Assembly: GCF_023516495.1 (NCBI RefSeq)
Contig: NZ_JAMGBC010000001.1
Location: 682,001-746,000, forward strand
From: Sphingomonas anseongensis
Lineage (GTDB): Bacteria; Pseudomonadota; Alphaproteobacteria; Sphingomonadales; Sphingomonadaceae
Length of the DNA stretch: 64,000 nucleotides
Direction of reading: 5' to 3'
Position 1 is the stretch's first letter, and each line of letters begins with the position of its first letter. The position numbers were made by a program, and so were the translations under genes. The notes beneath the pieces are model-generated. The model was not told the DNA's origin and did no database searches. It was given only the letters and a program-made list of their open reading frames with translations. Positions 25,637 to 34,648 of the stretch are shown here, in pieces.

Positions 25637-26287
25637 TCAGCAGCTGCCTGCAGCAATTGCTCCGCCGGTTACGGCGCCGATCGCGCCGCCAACGATGGCC
25701 CCGGCAGCGGCATCGCCGCTCCCATAATGGTGCCCGCTATCTGCGACCGCAGCCCCGAGCGCTGCCCCGGCGACGCCGCCAACCGCTGCTCCGGCGGCCG
25801 GGTTCGCGCAACCATAGGCGCCGTGATAGCCGTAGCCGTAAGGCGCATATCCGTACGGCTGGTAGCTATAGGCGGAATAGCCGTAAGGCAGGTAACCGTA
25901 GCCCGGGTAACCGTAGCCTGGATAACCGTAGGCATAGGCATAAGGGGCGTAGGAATAGCCGTAGGCCGGATAGGAGTAGCCGTAACCGTAGCCGTAATAA
26001 GGCGCGTAATAGCCAAGCGAGATTCCAATTCCGCTATAGCCCCAGCCGTGACCATGGCCGTGACCGTGGCCCCAGCCGCCGTGGCCCCAGCCGCCGTGGC
26101 TCCAGCCGCCATGACGACCGCCGCCTCCTCCGTGGCCCCAGCCACCGCCGTGACCTCCTCCCCCTCCTCCGTGGCCCCAGCCTCCTCCGTGACCACCTCC
26201 ACCGCCGCCGTGACGTTGGGCCTCCGCGGCTCCCGGGACAACCAGCAGCAGCGCTATCGCAAATGCTGTTTTGAGGATCCTGCTCAT
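25637..26287 (-). CDS. Exported Gly/His- and Tyr/Gly/Pro-repeat protein with glycine zipper
   Basis: 216 residues in four blocks: signal peptide (1-24, ending AEAQ), a Gly-His-Trp block with GHGGGWGHGG units (25-85), a Tyr-rich block with YGYPGYGY- and PYGY-type units (90-160), and a glycine-zipper hairpin (PAAGAAVGGVAGAALGAAV, then AAAGAIVGGAIGAVTGG) ending in Cys. Histidines may bind metal, and the zipper is typical of membrane-inserting exported proteins. Function is unknown. An equally long ORF on the opposite strand is a shadow of the repeats. Confidence 0.8.
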   Translation of the reverse strand: MSRILKTAFAIALLLVVPGAAEAQRHGGGGGGHGGGWGHGGGGGGHGGGWGHGGGGGRHGGWSHGGWGHGGWGHGHGHGHGWGYSGIGISLGYYAPYYGYGYGYSYPAYGYSYAPYAYAYGYPGYGYPGYGYLPYGYSAYSYQPYGYAPYGYGYHGAYGCANPAAGAAVGGVAGAALGAAVADSGHHYGSGDAAAGAIVGGAIGAVTGGAIAAGSC

Positions 26288-26365
26288 AGCACGACTCCTT
26301 GACTGGACTCGCGGCCGCCTGTCTCGGCCGAGTCGAGAGCGTGCTGCGCCCCTAGCGCGTTAAAT

Positions 26366-27223
26366 TCAATCGGTATTGTTACGTGGGGCGAATGAGTAAT
26401 CCATGCCGATGTCGACCGCCGGGGCGGACTGGGTAATCCGGCCCACCGAGATGTAATCGACGCCGCTTTCGGCGATGGCACGGATGGTCTCCAGGCGAAC
26501 GCCCCCCGAGGCTTCCAACGGTACGCGCCCAGCAACCATCTTGACCGCCTTTTTCAGCGTTTGAGGATCCATATTGTCGAGGAGCAGCCGGTCGGCACCG
26601 GCTGAAAGCGCTTCCTCGATCTGCTCGATCCGGTCGACCTCGACCTGGACTTCGAGGCCCGTGTCGGCCGCCTTGGCCGCGCTCACAGCCGCGCCGACGC
26701 CACCGGCGACCGCGACATGGTTGTCCTTGATCAGCACTCCGTCATCCAGCCGCATCCGATGGTTCTCGGCGCCGCCCATCCTAGCCGCATATTTCTCGAT
26801 CGCCCTCAGGCCGGGGATCGTCTTGCGCGTGTCGAGCAGAACCGCGCGCGTCCCCTCGATGGCCTCGACGTAGCGCCGGGTAAGGGTCGCGATTCCCGAC
26901 AAGTGCTGGAGCGTGTTCAGCGCCGACCGTTCGGCGGAGAGCATTGCCCGCGCATTCCCCTTGAGACGCATCAGCGGCTCGCCGGCTTCGATCAGCGCGC
27001 CGTCCTTCGCCAGTTGATGGATCACGACGGCCTCATCCATGGCACGGAAGAATTCGGCAGCGAGGTCGAGGCCGGCGACGACGATTGTTTCCCTAGCCTT
27101 CAGCTCGGCGCCGAACCGGGCGTCTTCGGCAATGGTTGCGGCCGAGGTGACGTCGCCCCCCTTGCCGAGGTCCTCGGCAAGTGCCCGCCTGACGAAGTCT
27201 TCCGTATCGAAGCCCAGGATCAT
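26366..27223 (-). CDS. nadC: Nicotinate-nucleotide pyrophosphorylase (quinolinate phosphoribosyltransferase)
   Basis: 285 residues of normal NadC length. It converts quinolinate and PRPP to nicotinate mononucleotide in de novo NAD synthesis. Motifs are EDLGKGGDVTS, RSALNTLQHLSGIATLT, LLDTRKTIPGLR, DGVLIKDNH, VEVDRIEQ and LLDNMDP, and the C-terminal EASGGVRLETIRAIAESGVDYISVG. It is monocistronic or co-transcribed with the metallophosphoesterase 33 bases upstream. No nadA or nadB is present here. Confidence 0.96.
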   Translation of the reverse strand: MILGFDTEDFVRRALAEDLGKGGDVTSAATIAEDARFGAELKARETIVVAGLDLAAEFFRAMDEAVVIHQLAKDGALIEAGEPLMRLKGNARAMLSAERSALNTLQHLSGIATLTRRYVEAIEGTRAVLLDTRKTIPGLRAIEKYAARMGGAENHRMRLDDGVLIKDNHVAVAGGVGAAVSAAKAADTGLEVQVEVDRIEQIEEALSAGADRLLLDNMDPQTLKKAVKMVAGRVPLEASGGVRLETIRAIAESGVDYISVGRITQSAPAVDIGMDYSFAPRNNTD

Positions 27224-27256
27224 GCCGGGCGCTCTAGGACAGGCTCAGATCGGGTT

Positions 27257-28096
27257 CTAGTGGGCGGGCTCGTCCGCGCGGGCCGCGGCGAGGTGCCAAT
27301 GGTCCACGTCGCGCTCGTACGGTTGGGCGTCCTTTGCGACGAAGTCGGATCCGTTCCAGCTCTCGACGGTGACGGTAACTCGCGGGCCGTCGATGTCGAT
27401 TCGGTTGAAGCTCTGCTGCTGCTCTCGAACCCGCGTCGAGGTCGCGGTCCCTGCCTGGATCACCAGTGACGGCCCTGCCCTGGTCACCAGTTCGCGAGCA
27501 TTGTGGATCGACGCGTGGTGATTGTGTCCGGCAAGGAGCATGTCCACGCCAGCGTCGCCGATCGCGTCGAGCGCGAGCTCGCTCCGCCCGACCGCGGGCG
27601 TCATCCCCTCGCCGACCTGGAGCGCGAATAGGGGATGGTGGGTGACGAGGATCCGCGTCGCCTGCGGATCGGTGCGGTCGAAGGTTTGGCGGATGAAGGT
27701 CATCTGCTCTTCGCTGATCCGCCCATCCTTGAACGTCAGCGACCGCGCGGTGTTGATCCCGAGCACGGTTGCTCCCGGGATTTCCTGAAGCGGGCAGAGC
27801 GTGTCGTCGATGTAGCGCATGTAGCGAGTGAGCGGCGACAGGAAGCGCCGAAACACGTCGTAGAGCGGAACGTCGTGGTTGCCTGGAACCGCAAGCACTT
27901 CGTGGCCCGCGTCGCGGAGCCGCTCGAGGAATCGACAGGCGTCCTGGAACTGCTCGGTTCGGGCGCGCTGGGTGAAGTCGCCGCTGATCACGACGAGGTC
28001 TGGGGCGGCTTCCTTGACCTTGCGCTCGACGCCTTCGACCAGCCGCGGGTCGTGGGCGCCGAAATGGAGGTCCGACAGGTGGATCAGGCGAGGCAT
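27257..28096 (-). CDS. Calcineurin-like metallophosphoesterase (3',5'-cAMP phosphodiesterase-like)
   Basis: 279 residues with all five metallophosphoesterase signatures: D9-x-H11 (LSDLHFG), VISGDF, PGNHD, VTHHP and AGHNHH. It resembles CpdA/Icc-type phosphodiesterases, but substrate cannot be assigned. It is cytoplasmic with no signal. It lies upstream of nadC on the same strand and is divergent from the phosphotransferase over 50 bases. Confidence 0.87.
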   Translation of the reverse strand: MPRLIHLSDLHFGAHDPRLVEGVERKVKEAAPDLVVISGDFTQRARTEQFQDACRFLERLRDAGHEVLAVPGNHDVPLYDVFRRFLSPLTRYMRYIDDTLCPLQEIPGATVLGINTARSLTFKDGRISEEQMTFIRQTFDRTDPQATRILVTHHPLFALQVGEGMTPAVGRSELALDAIGDAGVDMLLAGHNHHASIHNARELVTRAGPSLVIQAGTATSTRVREQQQSFNRIDIDGPRVTVTVESWNGSDFVAKDAQPYERDVDHWHLAAARADEPAH

Positions 28097-28146
28097 GTCT
28101 CGCCAACGCGCGTGACAGGAGGCGGTTCATCGATACATGTGGGTAA

Positions 28147-29214
28147 GTGGACAGGACGAAGGCCAATAGCGGCACGATGCCCGTCAGCGACCGCGCGCGC
28201 TTCGATGAGGCGGCGCTCGAGCGCTGGATGGAACAGCATGTCGCGGGCTTCACCGGCCCGATCCGGGTGAGCCAGTTCAAGGGCGGCCAGTCGAACCCTA
28301 CCTATCGCATCGACTCTCCCAGCGGTTCCTATGTCCTTCGGCGCAAGCCGCCGGGGAAGCTTCTTCCGGGGGCGCATGCCGTGGACCGCGAATATCGCGT
28401 CCTCGCGGCGCTCGGCGCCAAGGACTTTCCCGTCGCCAGGGTCTTCGCGCTTTGCGAGGATGAAGGCATCATCGGCACGGCTTTCTACCTGATGGACATG
28501 GTCGAGGGCCGGATCTTCTGGGAAGCGCAGCTGTCGGGTCTTGGCCGTGACGAGCGCGCCGCGGCATTTGATTCAATGAACTCGACGATCGCCCGGCTCC
28601 ACGCTTTCGATCCGCAGGCGATCGGCCTCGGCGATTATGGCCGGCCGGGCGGGTTCGTCGAGCGTCAGGTCGCGCGTTGGTCGAAGCAATATGCCGGCGA
28701 CGTCGAGGCGGGCCGTATCGAGACCATGGACCGCCTCGTAGACTGGCTCGGGAAGCATCTTCCGCCCGACAGCGGCCGCTCCAGCGTCGTCCACGGCGAC
28801 TTTCGCTGCGACAACATGATCTTCGACGCGGAGAAGCCGGCGGTTCGAGCCGTGCTGGACTGGGAATTGTCGACGCTCGGCGATCCCGCGGCAGACTTCA
28901 CCTACCATCTGCTGATGTACCGGATGCCCAGCAATCTGTTCGCCGGACTGGCGGGAATCGATCTCGAGCCCCTCGGCATCCCCTCCGAAGAGGAATATGT
29001 CGCGGCCTATTGCCGACGCACCGGCCGGAATCATTTGCCGAACCGGGACTATCTCGTCGTGTTCAACCTCTTCCGGCTGGCGGCCATCCTCCACGGAATC
29101 CGCGGACGGATCGCGCGCGGCACAGCCTCCTCTGCGCACGCCGTCGAAACCGCGAGCAAGCTCGAGCCGCTGGCCGATCTCGCCTGGGCCGAAGCGCAGA
29201 GGGCACGACTCTAG
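28147..29214 (+). CDS. Phosphotransferase family protein (aminoglycoside phosphotransferase fold, ACAD10-like)
   Basis: 355 residues of the APH/choline-kinase fold. The nucleotide loop begins FKGGQSNPTYRI, the catalytic loop is HGDFRCDN (His216) and the metal Asp lies in LDWELSTLGDPAADF. This subfamily, related to the kinase half of ACAD10/ACAD11, is often linked to acyl-CoA metabolism and may phosphorylate 4-hydroxy acids or their CoA esters. The start is a GTG at 28147 or an ATG at 28177; neither has a strong binding site. Its 3' end has a partial copy at 31534-31596. Confidence 0.85.
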   Translation: MDRTKANSGTMPVSDRARFDEAALERWMEQHVAGFTGPIRVSQFKGGQSNPTYRIDSPSGSYVLRRKPPGKLLPGAHAVDREYRVLAALGAKDFPVARVFALCEDEGIIGTAFYLMDMVEGRIFWEAQLSGLGRDERAAAFDSMNSTIARLHAFDPQAIGLGDYGRPGGFVERQVARWSKQYAGDVEAGRIETMDRLVDWLGKHLPPDSGRSSVVHGDFRCDNMIFDAEKPAVRAVLDWELSTLGDPAADFTYHLLMYRMPSNLFAGLAGIDLEPLGIPSEEEYVAAYCRRTGRNHLPNRDYLVVFNLFRLAAILHGIRGRIARGTASSAHAVETASKLEPLADLAWAEAQRARL

Positions 29215-29231
29215 GCCGCGCCCTCGCTGGT

Positions 29232-31391
29232 TCAGTCCACCGGGAATCCGCGGCGCTTGAGGAGCGCCTTCACGTCCGGGTCGCGGCCGCGGAACTGGCG
29301 GTAGGCCTCGGCGCGATCGGTCTCGTTGCCGGTCGACAACAGGTATTTCGCGAAGCGTTCGGCCGTCGCCTTGTCCCACGGGCTACCGGCCTCCTCGAAC
29401 GCCGCCCAGGTGTCGGCGTCCATCGTCTCCGACCACAGGTAGGAATAATAGCCGGCCGAATAGGAGTCGGACGAGAACAGGTGATTGAACTGCGGCAGCC
29501 GGTGCCGCATCACGATCTCCTTCGGCATTCCGATCTCGGCCAGCGCCTTCTTCTCGAACGCATCCGGATCGAGAACGCCGTCGGCGTCGCGATGGAGCAT
29601 CATGTCGACCAGCGCCGACGACAGATATTCGACCGTGGCGAAGCCCTGGTTGAAGGTCTGCGCCTTCTGGATTTTGTCGACCAAAGCCTGGGGCATCGGC
29701 TGCCCGGTCTCATGATGCTTGGCGAAGCGCTGCAGGATTTCCGGTGTCAGCAGCCAATTCTCGTTCACCTGGCTCGGATATTCCACGAAGTCGCGCTGCG
29801 ACCCGCCAAGGCTCGGATAATAGACGTTCGACAGGAAGTAATGGATCGCGTGACCGAACTCGTGAAACAGCGTCTCGGAATCGTCGAGGCTGATCAGCAC
29901 CGGCTCGCCCGGCCCGGGCTTCACGAAATTGTTGTTGTTGGACCCCAGGACGATGTCATCGCCGAGCAGGCCGGCCCGGCTTCGATAGGTCGTCGCCCAC
30001 GCGCCCGAGCGCTTGCCCTCCGCTGCGAAATCGTCGCGGTAGAAGACGCCGACTTGCTTGCCGGTCTTGCGGTCGGTGACCGACCAAACGCGGATATCGT
30101 CCTTCCAGACCGGGACGGTGCCGGTGATCTCCTTGAAGTCGAGCCCGTAGAGTTCGCCGGCCGCCCAGTAGGAGGCGTTGATGATGTTGTTGAGCTCGAA
30201 ATAGGGCTTCAGCTCTTCCTGGCTTAGGTCGTATTTCTCCTTGCGGACCTTCTCCTGGTAATAGCGATAGTCCCAGGGCTCGATCGTGATCTTGTGCCCG
30301 AGCTTGTCGGCCAGAGCCTGCTGGTCTGCGACTTCCTCCTTCACGCGCTGGACCGCCGCCGGCCAGACCCTCACCATCAGGTCCATGGCGCGATCGGGCG
30401 TCTTGGCCATCGTGTCCTGCATCCGCCAGTCGGCATGATCCTTGAAGCCGAGCAGCTTTGCGCGGTCGGAGCGAAGCTTGACGATCTTGGCGATAGTCGC
30501 GTTCGTGTCGTTGGCGCCGCCATTGTCGCCGCGATTGACGAACGCCCGCCACACACGCTCACGAAGCGCGCGATTGTCGGCAAAGGTTAGGATCGGATCG
30601 ACGGCTGAGCGGGTATTCTTGATCGCATAGACGCCGGCCGGCAGGTTCTGCTTTCCGGCGGCAGCCTTCATCGCAGCCTTCACGTCGGCCGGGACCCCCG
30701 CCATCTCCTTCTCATTGGCAGCGATATAGGTGCTCTCGTCGGCCAGCACCTTCTCGCTGAACTCGGCGAACAGCGTCGCGAGCTGTTGGTTGTAGCTCGA
30801 CAGCTGCTCCTTCTGCTGCGGGTCGAGATTGGCGCCGCGCCGAACGAAGCTGTCATAGAGGCGCGTGAGGAGCCGGTCCTGCTTCGCATCGAGGCCAAGC
30901 GTCGCCTTGCTCGTGTAAAGCGTCTTCACCCGCTGGAAGAGCTTTGGATTGAGCGTGATCGCGTCGAAGGCGGCCGACAGCTTGGGCGACCATTCCTTGT
31001 CCAGCGCCTGATATTCCGGCGTGGCCATGTTGCTGGTCATCACTCCGAACACGGACAGCACGCGGTCGAGCCGCTCGCCGGTCTTCTCCAGCGCTTCGAC
31101 GGTGTTGGCGAAGGTGGGCGCCGCGGGGTCGTTGGCGATCGCCTGCACTTCGCGGCTCTGCTCGTCGATTGCGAACTGAAGCGCCGGCGGGAACAGCGCG
31201 GGAGTGGCCTTGTCGAACGGAGGAACGCCGGCATACGGCCCGCTCCAATCCTTGAGCAGGATATTGTCCGGCGCGACGGCCGAAGCCTGGGCGGCCGCCG
31301 CCGCCGGGGCAGCCTCGGTGGTGGCATCAGCCGATGCCGCGCTTGCACTCAGCGCCGCGAGCGCCGTTCCGGCCAACATCAAAACCTTCAT
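29232..31391 (-). CDS. M3-family zinc metallopeptidase (peptidyl-dipeptidase Dcp-like), exported
   Basis: 719 residues. A signal peptide (about 1-23) and an Ala-rich segment precede the M3 domain. The zinc site is HEFGH at 510-514, followed by YPSQVNENWLLTPE with the third Glu ligand. A C-terminal Tyr/Gly region (SYSAGYYSYLWSE) fits the Dcp substrate loop. It would remove dipeptides from C-termini of peptides in the periplasm. The first upstream ATG is rejected, since 31391 marks the signal-peptide start. It lies 17 bases from the convergent phosphotransferase end. Confidence 0.93.
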   Translation of the reverse strand: MKVLMLAGTALAALSASAASADATTEAAPAAAAAQASAVAPDNILLKDWSGPYAGVPPFDKATPALFPPALQFAIDEQSREVQAIANDPAAPTFANTVEALEKTGERLDRVLSVFGVMTSNMATPEYQALDKEWSPKLSAAFDAITLNPKLFQRVKTLYTSKATLGLDAKQDRLLTRLYDSFVRRGANLDPQQKEQLSSYNQQLATLFAEFSEKVLADESTYIAANEKEMAGVPADVKAAMKAAAGKQNLPAGVYAIKNTRSAVDPILTFADNRALRERVWRAFVNRGDNGGANDTNATIAKIVKLRSDRAKLLGFKDHADWRMQDTMAKTPDRAMDLMVRVWPAAVQRVKEEVADQQALADKLGHKITIEPWDYRYYQEKVRKEKYDLSQEELKPYFELNNIINASYWAAGELYGLDFKEITGTVPVWKDDIRVWSVTDRKTGKQVGVFYRDDFAAEGKRSGAWATTYRSRAGLLGDDIVLGSNNNNFVKPGPGEPVLISLDDSETLFHEFGHAIHYFLSNVYYPSLGGSQRDFVEYPSQVNENWLLTPEILQRFAKHHETGQPMPQALVDKIQKAQTFNQGFATVEYLSSALVDMMLHRDADGVLDPDAFEKKALAEIGMPKEIVMRHRLPQFNHLFSSDSYSAGYYSYLWSETMDADTWAAFEEAGSPWDKATAERFAKYLLSTGNETDRAEAYRQFRGRDPDVKALLKRRGFPVD

Positions 31392-31533
31392 GAAGTCCCC
31401 ACTCCGAAAATATGGATAGATGAGCGCGTAAACGGCGCCTTCGCCGTGACAAGGCGGCATTCGACTAAACGGCTGTTAGTAGTTGCGAACTGAACCCCGC
31501 CTTAGCCTGCTCAAAAATCGAGGAACAGAGCCG

Positions 31534-31596
31534 CTTGAGCCGCTAGCCGATCTCGCCTTTGCCGAAGCGATGAGGGCGCGGCTGGACGCGCACTGA
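31534..31596 (+). pseudogene. Relic of a phosphotransferase gene 3' end
   Basis: In one frame these bases read L-E-P-L-A-D-L-A-F-A-E-A-M-R-A-R-L-D-A-H-stop. The intact phosphotransferase at 28147-29214 ends L-E-P-L-A-D-L-A-W-A-E-A-Q-R-A-R-L-stop. By hand, 42 of 51 aligned bases are identical, with many of the differences at third positions. An in-frame TAG at 31480-31482 closes the frame upstream, so no functional protein remains. It lies between the M3 promoter region and the aminotransferase. Confidence 0.6.
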
Positions 31597-31619
31597 TCGA
31601 CCTGCCAGCATCGCCAGCG

Positions 31620-32948
31620 ATGAGCGGGGGCGAAATCGACCTTTCGGCATGGTGGATGCCGTTCACTGCCAACCGGCAGTTCAAGGCGGCACCTCGTATG
31701 CTCGAGCGCGCCGAGGGCATGCACTATTACACACCCGACGGACGGCAGGTGCTCGACGGCGCCGCTGGCCTGTGGTGCGTCAATGCGGGCCACGGACGCG
31801 CCGAGATCGCCGACGCGGTCGGCTCGGCTCTCCGCCATCTCGACTATGCGCCGCCGTTCCAGATGGGTCATCCCCTCGCGTTCGAGGCAGCTGAGGCGCT
31901 CAAGGCGATCCTTCCGGATGGCCTCGACCGTATCTTCTTCGTCAATTCGGGGAGCGAGGCCGCGGACACCGCGCTGAAGATCGCCCGCGCCTATCATGTC
32001 GCTCGCGGCGAGCCCAACCGGGTGTGGCTGGTCGGGCGCGAGCGCGGGTATCACGGAGTCAATTTCGGCGGCCTCTCCGTCGGCGGGATCCCCAACAACC
32101 GAGCCGCCTTCGGACCCTTGCTCCGGGAAGTGGACCACATCCGCCACACGCTCGATCTGGAGCGTAACGCCTTCGCCCGCGGGCAGCCGGAGCACGGCGC
32201 CAAGCTGGCCGACGACCTACTGCGGGTCATCGCCGAGCATGGTGCCGAGAAGATCGCCGCGGTGATGGTCGAGCCCATGGCCGGGTCGACCGGAGTGCTT
32301 CCGCCGCCCATTGGCTATCTCGAACGGCTTCGCTCCATCTGCGACGAACACGGCATCCTGCTCATATTCGACGAAGTCATCACCGGCTTCGGCCGTCTCG
32401 GCGCCCCGTTCGCGGCGCAGCGTTTCGGGGTCACGCCCGATGTCCTGAACATGGCCAAGGGGCTGACCAACGGAGCGATTCCCATGGGGGCCGTGGCAGT
32501 TCGCGGCGAGGTGCACGACGCGTTGATGAACGGCCCGCCGGGAGCGATCGAGCTCCTCCACGGCTACACCTATTCGGGTCACCCGGCAGCATCAGCGGCA
32601 ATGATAGCGACGCTCGGCATCTACAGCCGCGAGAAGCTCTTCGACCGTGCCCGCGAGCTCGAACCTTACTGGCAGGACGCCATCCATTCGCTTCGCCAGT
32701 CGCCGAACGTCATCGACGTCCGCGACATCGGCCTCGTCGGGGCGGTCGAGCTTGCACCGCTCGCGGGCCGACCGGGCGCCCGCGGCTATGACGTTCTCTG
32801 CCGTGCGTTCGCGTCTGGCCTGCTGGTGCGGGTCACCGCCGACACCATCGCCTTGTCTCCGCCGCTAATCATTTCCGAAGCTCAGATCGACGAGCTGGTC
32901 GACAAGCTCCGGACGGCGATCGCGGATTCCTCGAAGGAGCTGCAATGA
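31620..32948 (+). CDS. Omega-amino acid (beta-alanine) : pyruvate aminotransferase
   Basis: 442 residues of class III PLP aminotransferase. The opening WWMPFTANRQFKAAPRMLERAEGMHYY and the GLWCVNAGHGR segment are highly characteristic of beta-alanine:pyruvate transaminases. PLP binds Lys280 in NMAKGLTNG, with Asp in LLIFDEVITGFGR. It moves the amino group of beta-alanine or another omega-amine to pyruvate. No Shine-Dalgarno is visible before the ATG. The 3' end overlaps the amidohydrolase start by 4 bases (ATGA), which suggests coupled translation. Confidence 0.92.
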   Translation: MSGGEIDLSAWWMPFTANRQFKAAPRMLERAEGMHYYTPDGRQVLDGAAGLWCVNAGHGRAEIADAVGSALRHLDYAPPFQMGHPLAFEAAEALKAILPDGLDRIFFVNSGSEAADTALKIARAYHVARGEPNRVWLVGRERGYHGVNFGGLSVGGIPNNRAAFGPLLREVDHIRHTLDLERNAFARGQPEHGAKLADDLLRVIAEHGAEKIAAVMVEPMAGSTGVLPPPIGYLERLRSICDEHGILLIFDEVITGFGRLGAPFAAQRFGVTPDVLNMAKGLTNGAIPMGAVAVRGEVHDALMNGPPGAIELLHGYTYSGHPAASAAMIATLGIYSREKLFDRARELEPYWQDAIHSLRQSPNVIDVRDIGLVGAVELAPLAGRPGARGYDVLCRAFASGLLVRVTADTIALSPPLIISEAQIDELVDKLRTAIADSSKELQ

Positions 32949-34642
32949 TGGATTTGAGCCGCAGGGCAGTTCTGGGAGGCGCCGCCGCGACGATCGCAGG
33001 GGCGAGCGCCGCTGCTAAAGCGGTCGGAGATCTCCGAACTGCCGACCTGATCGTCCGCAACGCGCGGGTCTACACGATGGAGCCCATGGCACCGACGGCC
33101 CAGGCCTTCGCCGTTCGCGACGGCCGCATAATCGCGGTCGGATCGAACGAATCAATTGCCGGGCTGTCGGGGCCTGGAACCGAGCTGTTCGATGCCCAGG
33201 GTATGACCGTCGTGCCCGGCTTCATCGACTGCCACCTCCACGCCGACGGAGAGACGCTGCTTTACGACGTGCTGGTCGGCAACCCGTTCGACGTCGAGTT
33301 CGTGACCATCGATTCGATCGTCTCCAAGCTCAAGGAGCGCGCCGCGAAGACTCCGCCCGGCGAATGGGTCCAGGGGTTCTTCTACGATGACACAAAGGTG
33401 AAGGATGGGCGGCTCATCACACGCGCCGACCTCGACCGCGTGTCGACCATTCACCCCGTGGCGGTCACCCATCGGGGCGGCCACACCGTCTTCTTCAACA
33501 GCAAGGCGTTCGAGCTCGCGGGCGTGACCAAGGACACGCCGCAGCCCTTCGGGGGCACCTTCGACCATGACGAATCGGGCGAGCTCAATGGCCGCGTTAC
33601 CGATACCGCGCAGGACGTGATGTGGAAGGCGGGCAAATGGCCGCAGTTCTCGGACGCCGAGAAGTTCGCCCGCGCCAAGGCCGGTCTCGCCCACATCTCG
33701 AAACAGTTCGCCCGCTTCGGCCTCACCGGGGTGCACCACGAGGGCGGCAATTTCTCCGCGCTGATGGAAGTGCGGGCGGACGGCCAGCTCCTCCACAGGG
33801 TCAGTTACGAAGCCGACCAACCGATGATCGAGGCGATGATCGCCAACGGCTGGCGAACCGGCTTCGGCGACGAATGGATCCGGCTTGGCGCCACATCCGA
33901 GCATACGGTCGACGGATCATTTTCCGAGCGCACGATGTCGATCCGAGCCGGCTACCCGGGACGCAAGCCACCCTATTACGGCAATGTGACCTCCACTCAG
34001 GCCGACCTGGATTCATGGGTCGAGCGAGTGTGGCGGGCTGGAATTCAGCCCAACTGCCACACCAACGGCGACATCGCGATCGACATGTACCTCAAGTCGC
34101 TGGAGCGCGCCGCGAAGCTTTTCCCCCGGCGCGATGTCCGGCCAAAGTTCACTCACGCTACACTAGCGGACGATGGGCTGATCGCCCGGATGAAGGCGCT
34201 CGACGCGGTCCCTGCCCCGTTCACCAGCTACGCCTATTTCAACCCCGACAAGTTCAAGTTCTACGGCGAAGCGATGATGCGCCGCATGATGCCATACCGC
34301 TCCTATCTCGACGCCGGGATCAAGGTCGCGGGCGGCTGCGACTTTCCTCCGGGCCCATTCTCACCGCTGATGGGAATCCAGGGAATGGTTACGCGAACGG
34401 GCTGGAACGGCGAGACCTGGGGCGCAAACCAGAAGATCAGCGTCGACGACGCGCTGCGCGTCTACACTTGGAACGGCGCGTACAATTCGCACGAGGAGCA
34501 TCTGAAAGGCTCGATCGCTTCGGGGAAGCTGGCGGACTTCGTCGTGCTCTCCGACGATCCGCATTCGGTGGACCCGGGAAAGATCAACGCGATCAAGGTC
34601 GTTCGAACCGTCGCCGGCGGCCGGACGACCTACGCCGCCTGA
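32945..34642 (+). CDS. Tat-exported amidohydrolase, YtcJ/amidohydrolase-3 family
   Basis: 565 residues. The N-terminus has a twin-arginine signal (SRRAVLGGAAATIAGA), so the folded protein probably goes to the periplasm. The metal site is intact: PGFIDCHLHADGE (His97, His99) and later THATLADDG-type histidines. The C-terminal TWNGAYNSHEEHLKGSIASGKLADFVVL is typical of the family, which hydrolyses amide or formamide groups. Coupled to the aminotransferase by ATGA; a link to amine or amide breakdown is inferred. The ATGATG leaves two starts one codon apart. Confidence 0.88.
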   Translation: MMDLSRRAVLGGAAATIAGASAAAKAVGDLRTADLIVRNARVYTMEPMAPTAQAFAVRDGRIIAVGSNESIAGLSGPGTELFDAQGMTVVPGFIDCHLHADGETLLYDVLVGNPFDVEFVTIDSIVSKLKERAAKTPPGEWVQGFFYDDTKVKDGRLITRADLDRVSTIHPVAVTHRGGHTVFFNSKAFELAGVTKDTPQPFGGTFDHDESGELNGRVTDTAQDVMWKAGKWPQFSDAEKFARAKAGLAHISKQFARFGLTGVHHEGGNFSALMEVRADGQLLHRVSYEADQPMIEAMIANGWRTGFGDEWIRLGATSEHTVDGSFSERTMSIRAGYPGRKPPYYGNVTSTQADLDSWVERVWRAGIQPNCHTNGDIAIDMYLKSLERAAKLFPRRDVRPKFTHATLADDGLIARMKALDAVPAPFTSYAYFNPDKFKFYGEAMMRRMMPYRSYLDAGIKVAGGCDFPPGPFSPLMGIQGMVTRTGWNGETWGANQKISVDDALRVYTWNGAYNSHEEHLKGSIASGKLADFVVLSDDPHSVDPGKINAIKVVRTVAGGRTTYAA

Positions 34643-34648
34643 GCCTCG

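Noticed and set aside
25669-26274. ORFs on both strands in the Gly/His/Tyr repeat region
   Set aside because: Low-complexity repeats stay open in many frames; only the minus frame with signal peptide and glycine zipper is credible.
28677-30227. Plus-strand ORF of 516 codons over the phosphotransferase end and the M3 gene
   Set aside because: It crosses two real genes in other frames and shows no domain.
29232-31391. M3 peptidase gene as a transposed cargo
   Set aside because: The flanking phosphotransferase repeat is suggestive, but there are no terminal inverted repeats or transposase; kept only as a finding about the relic.
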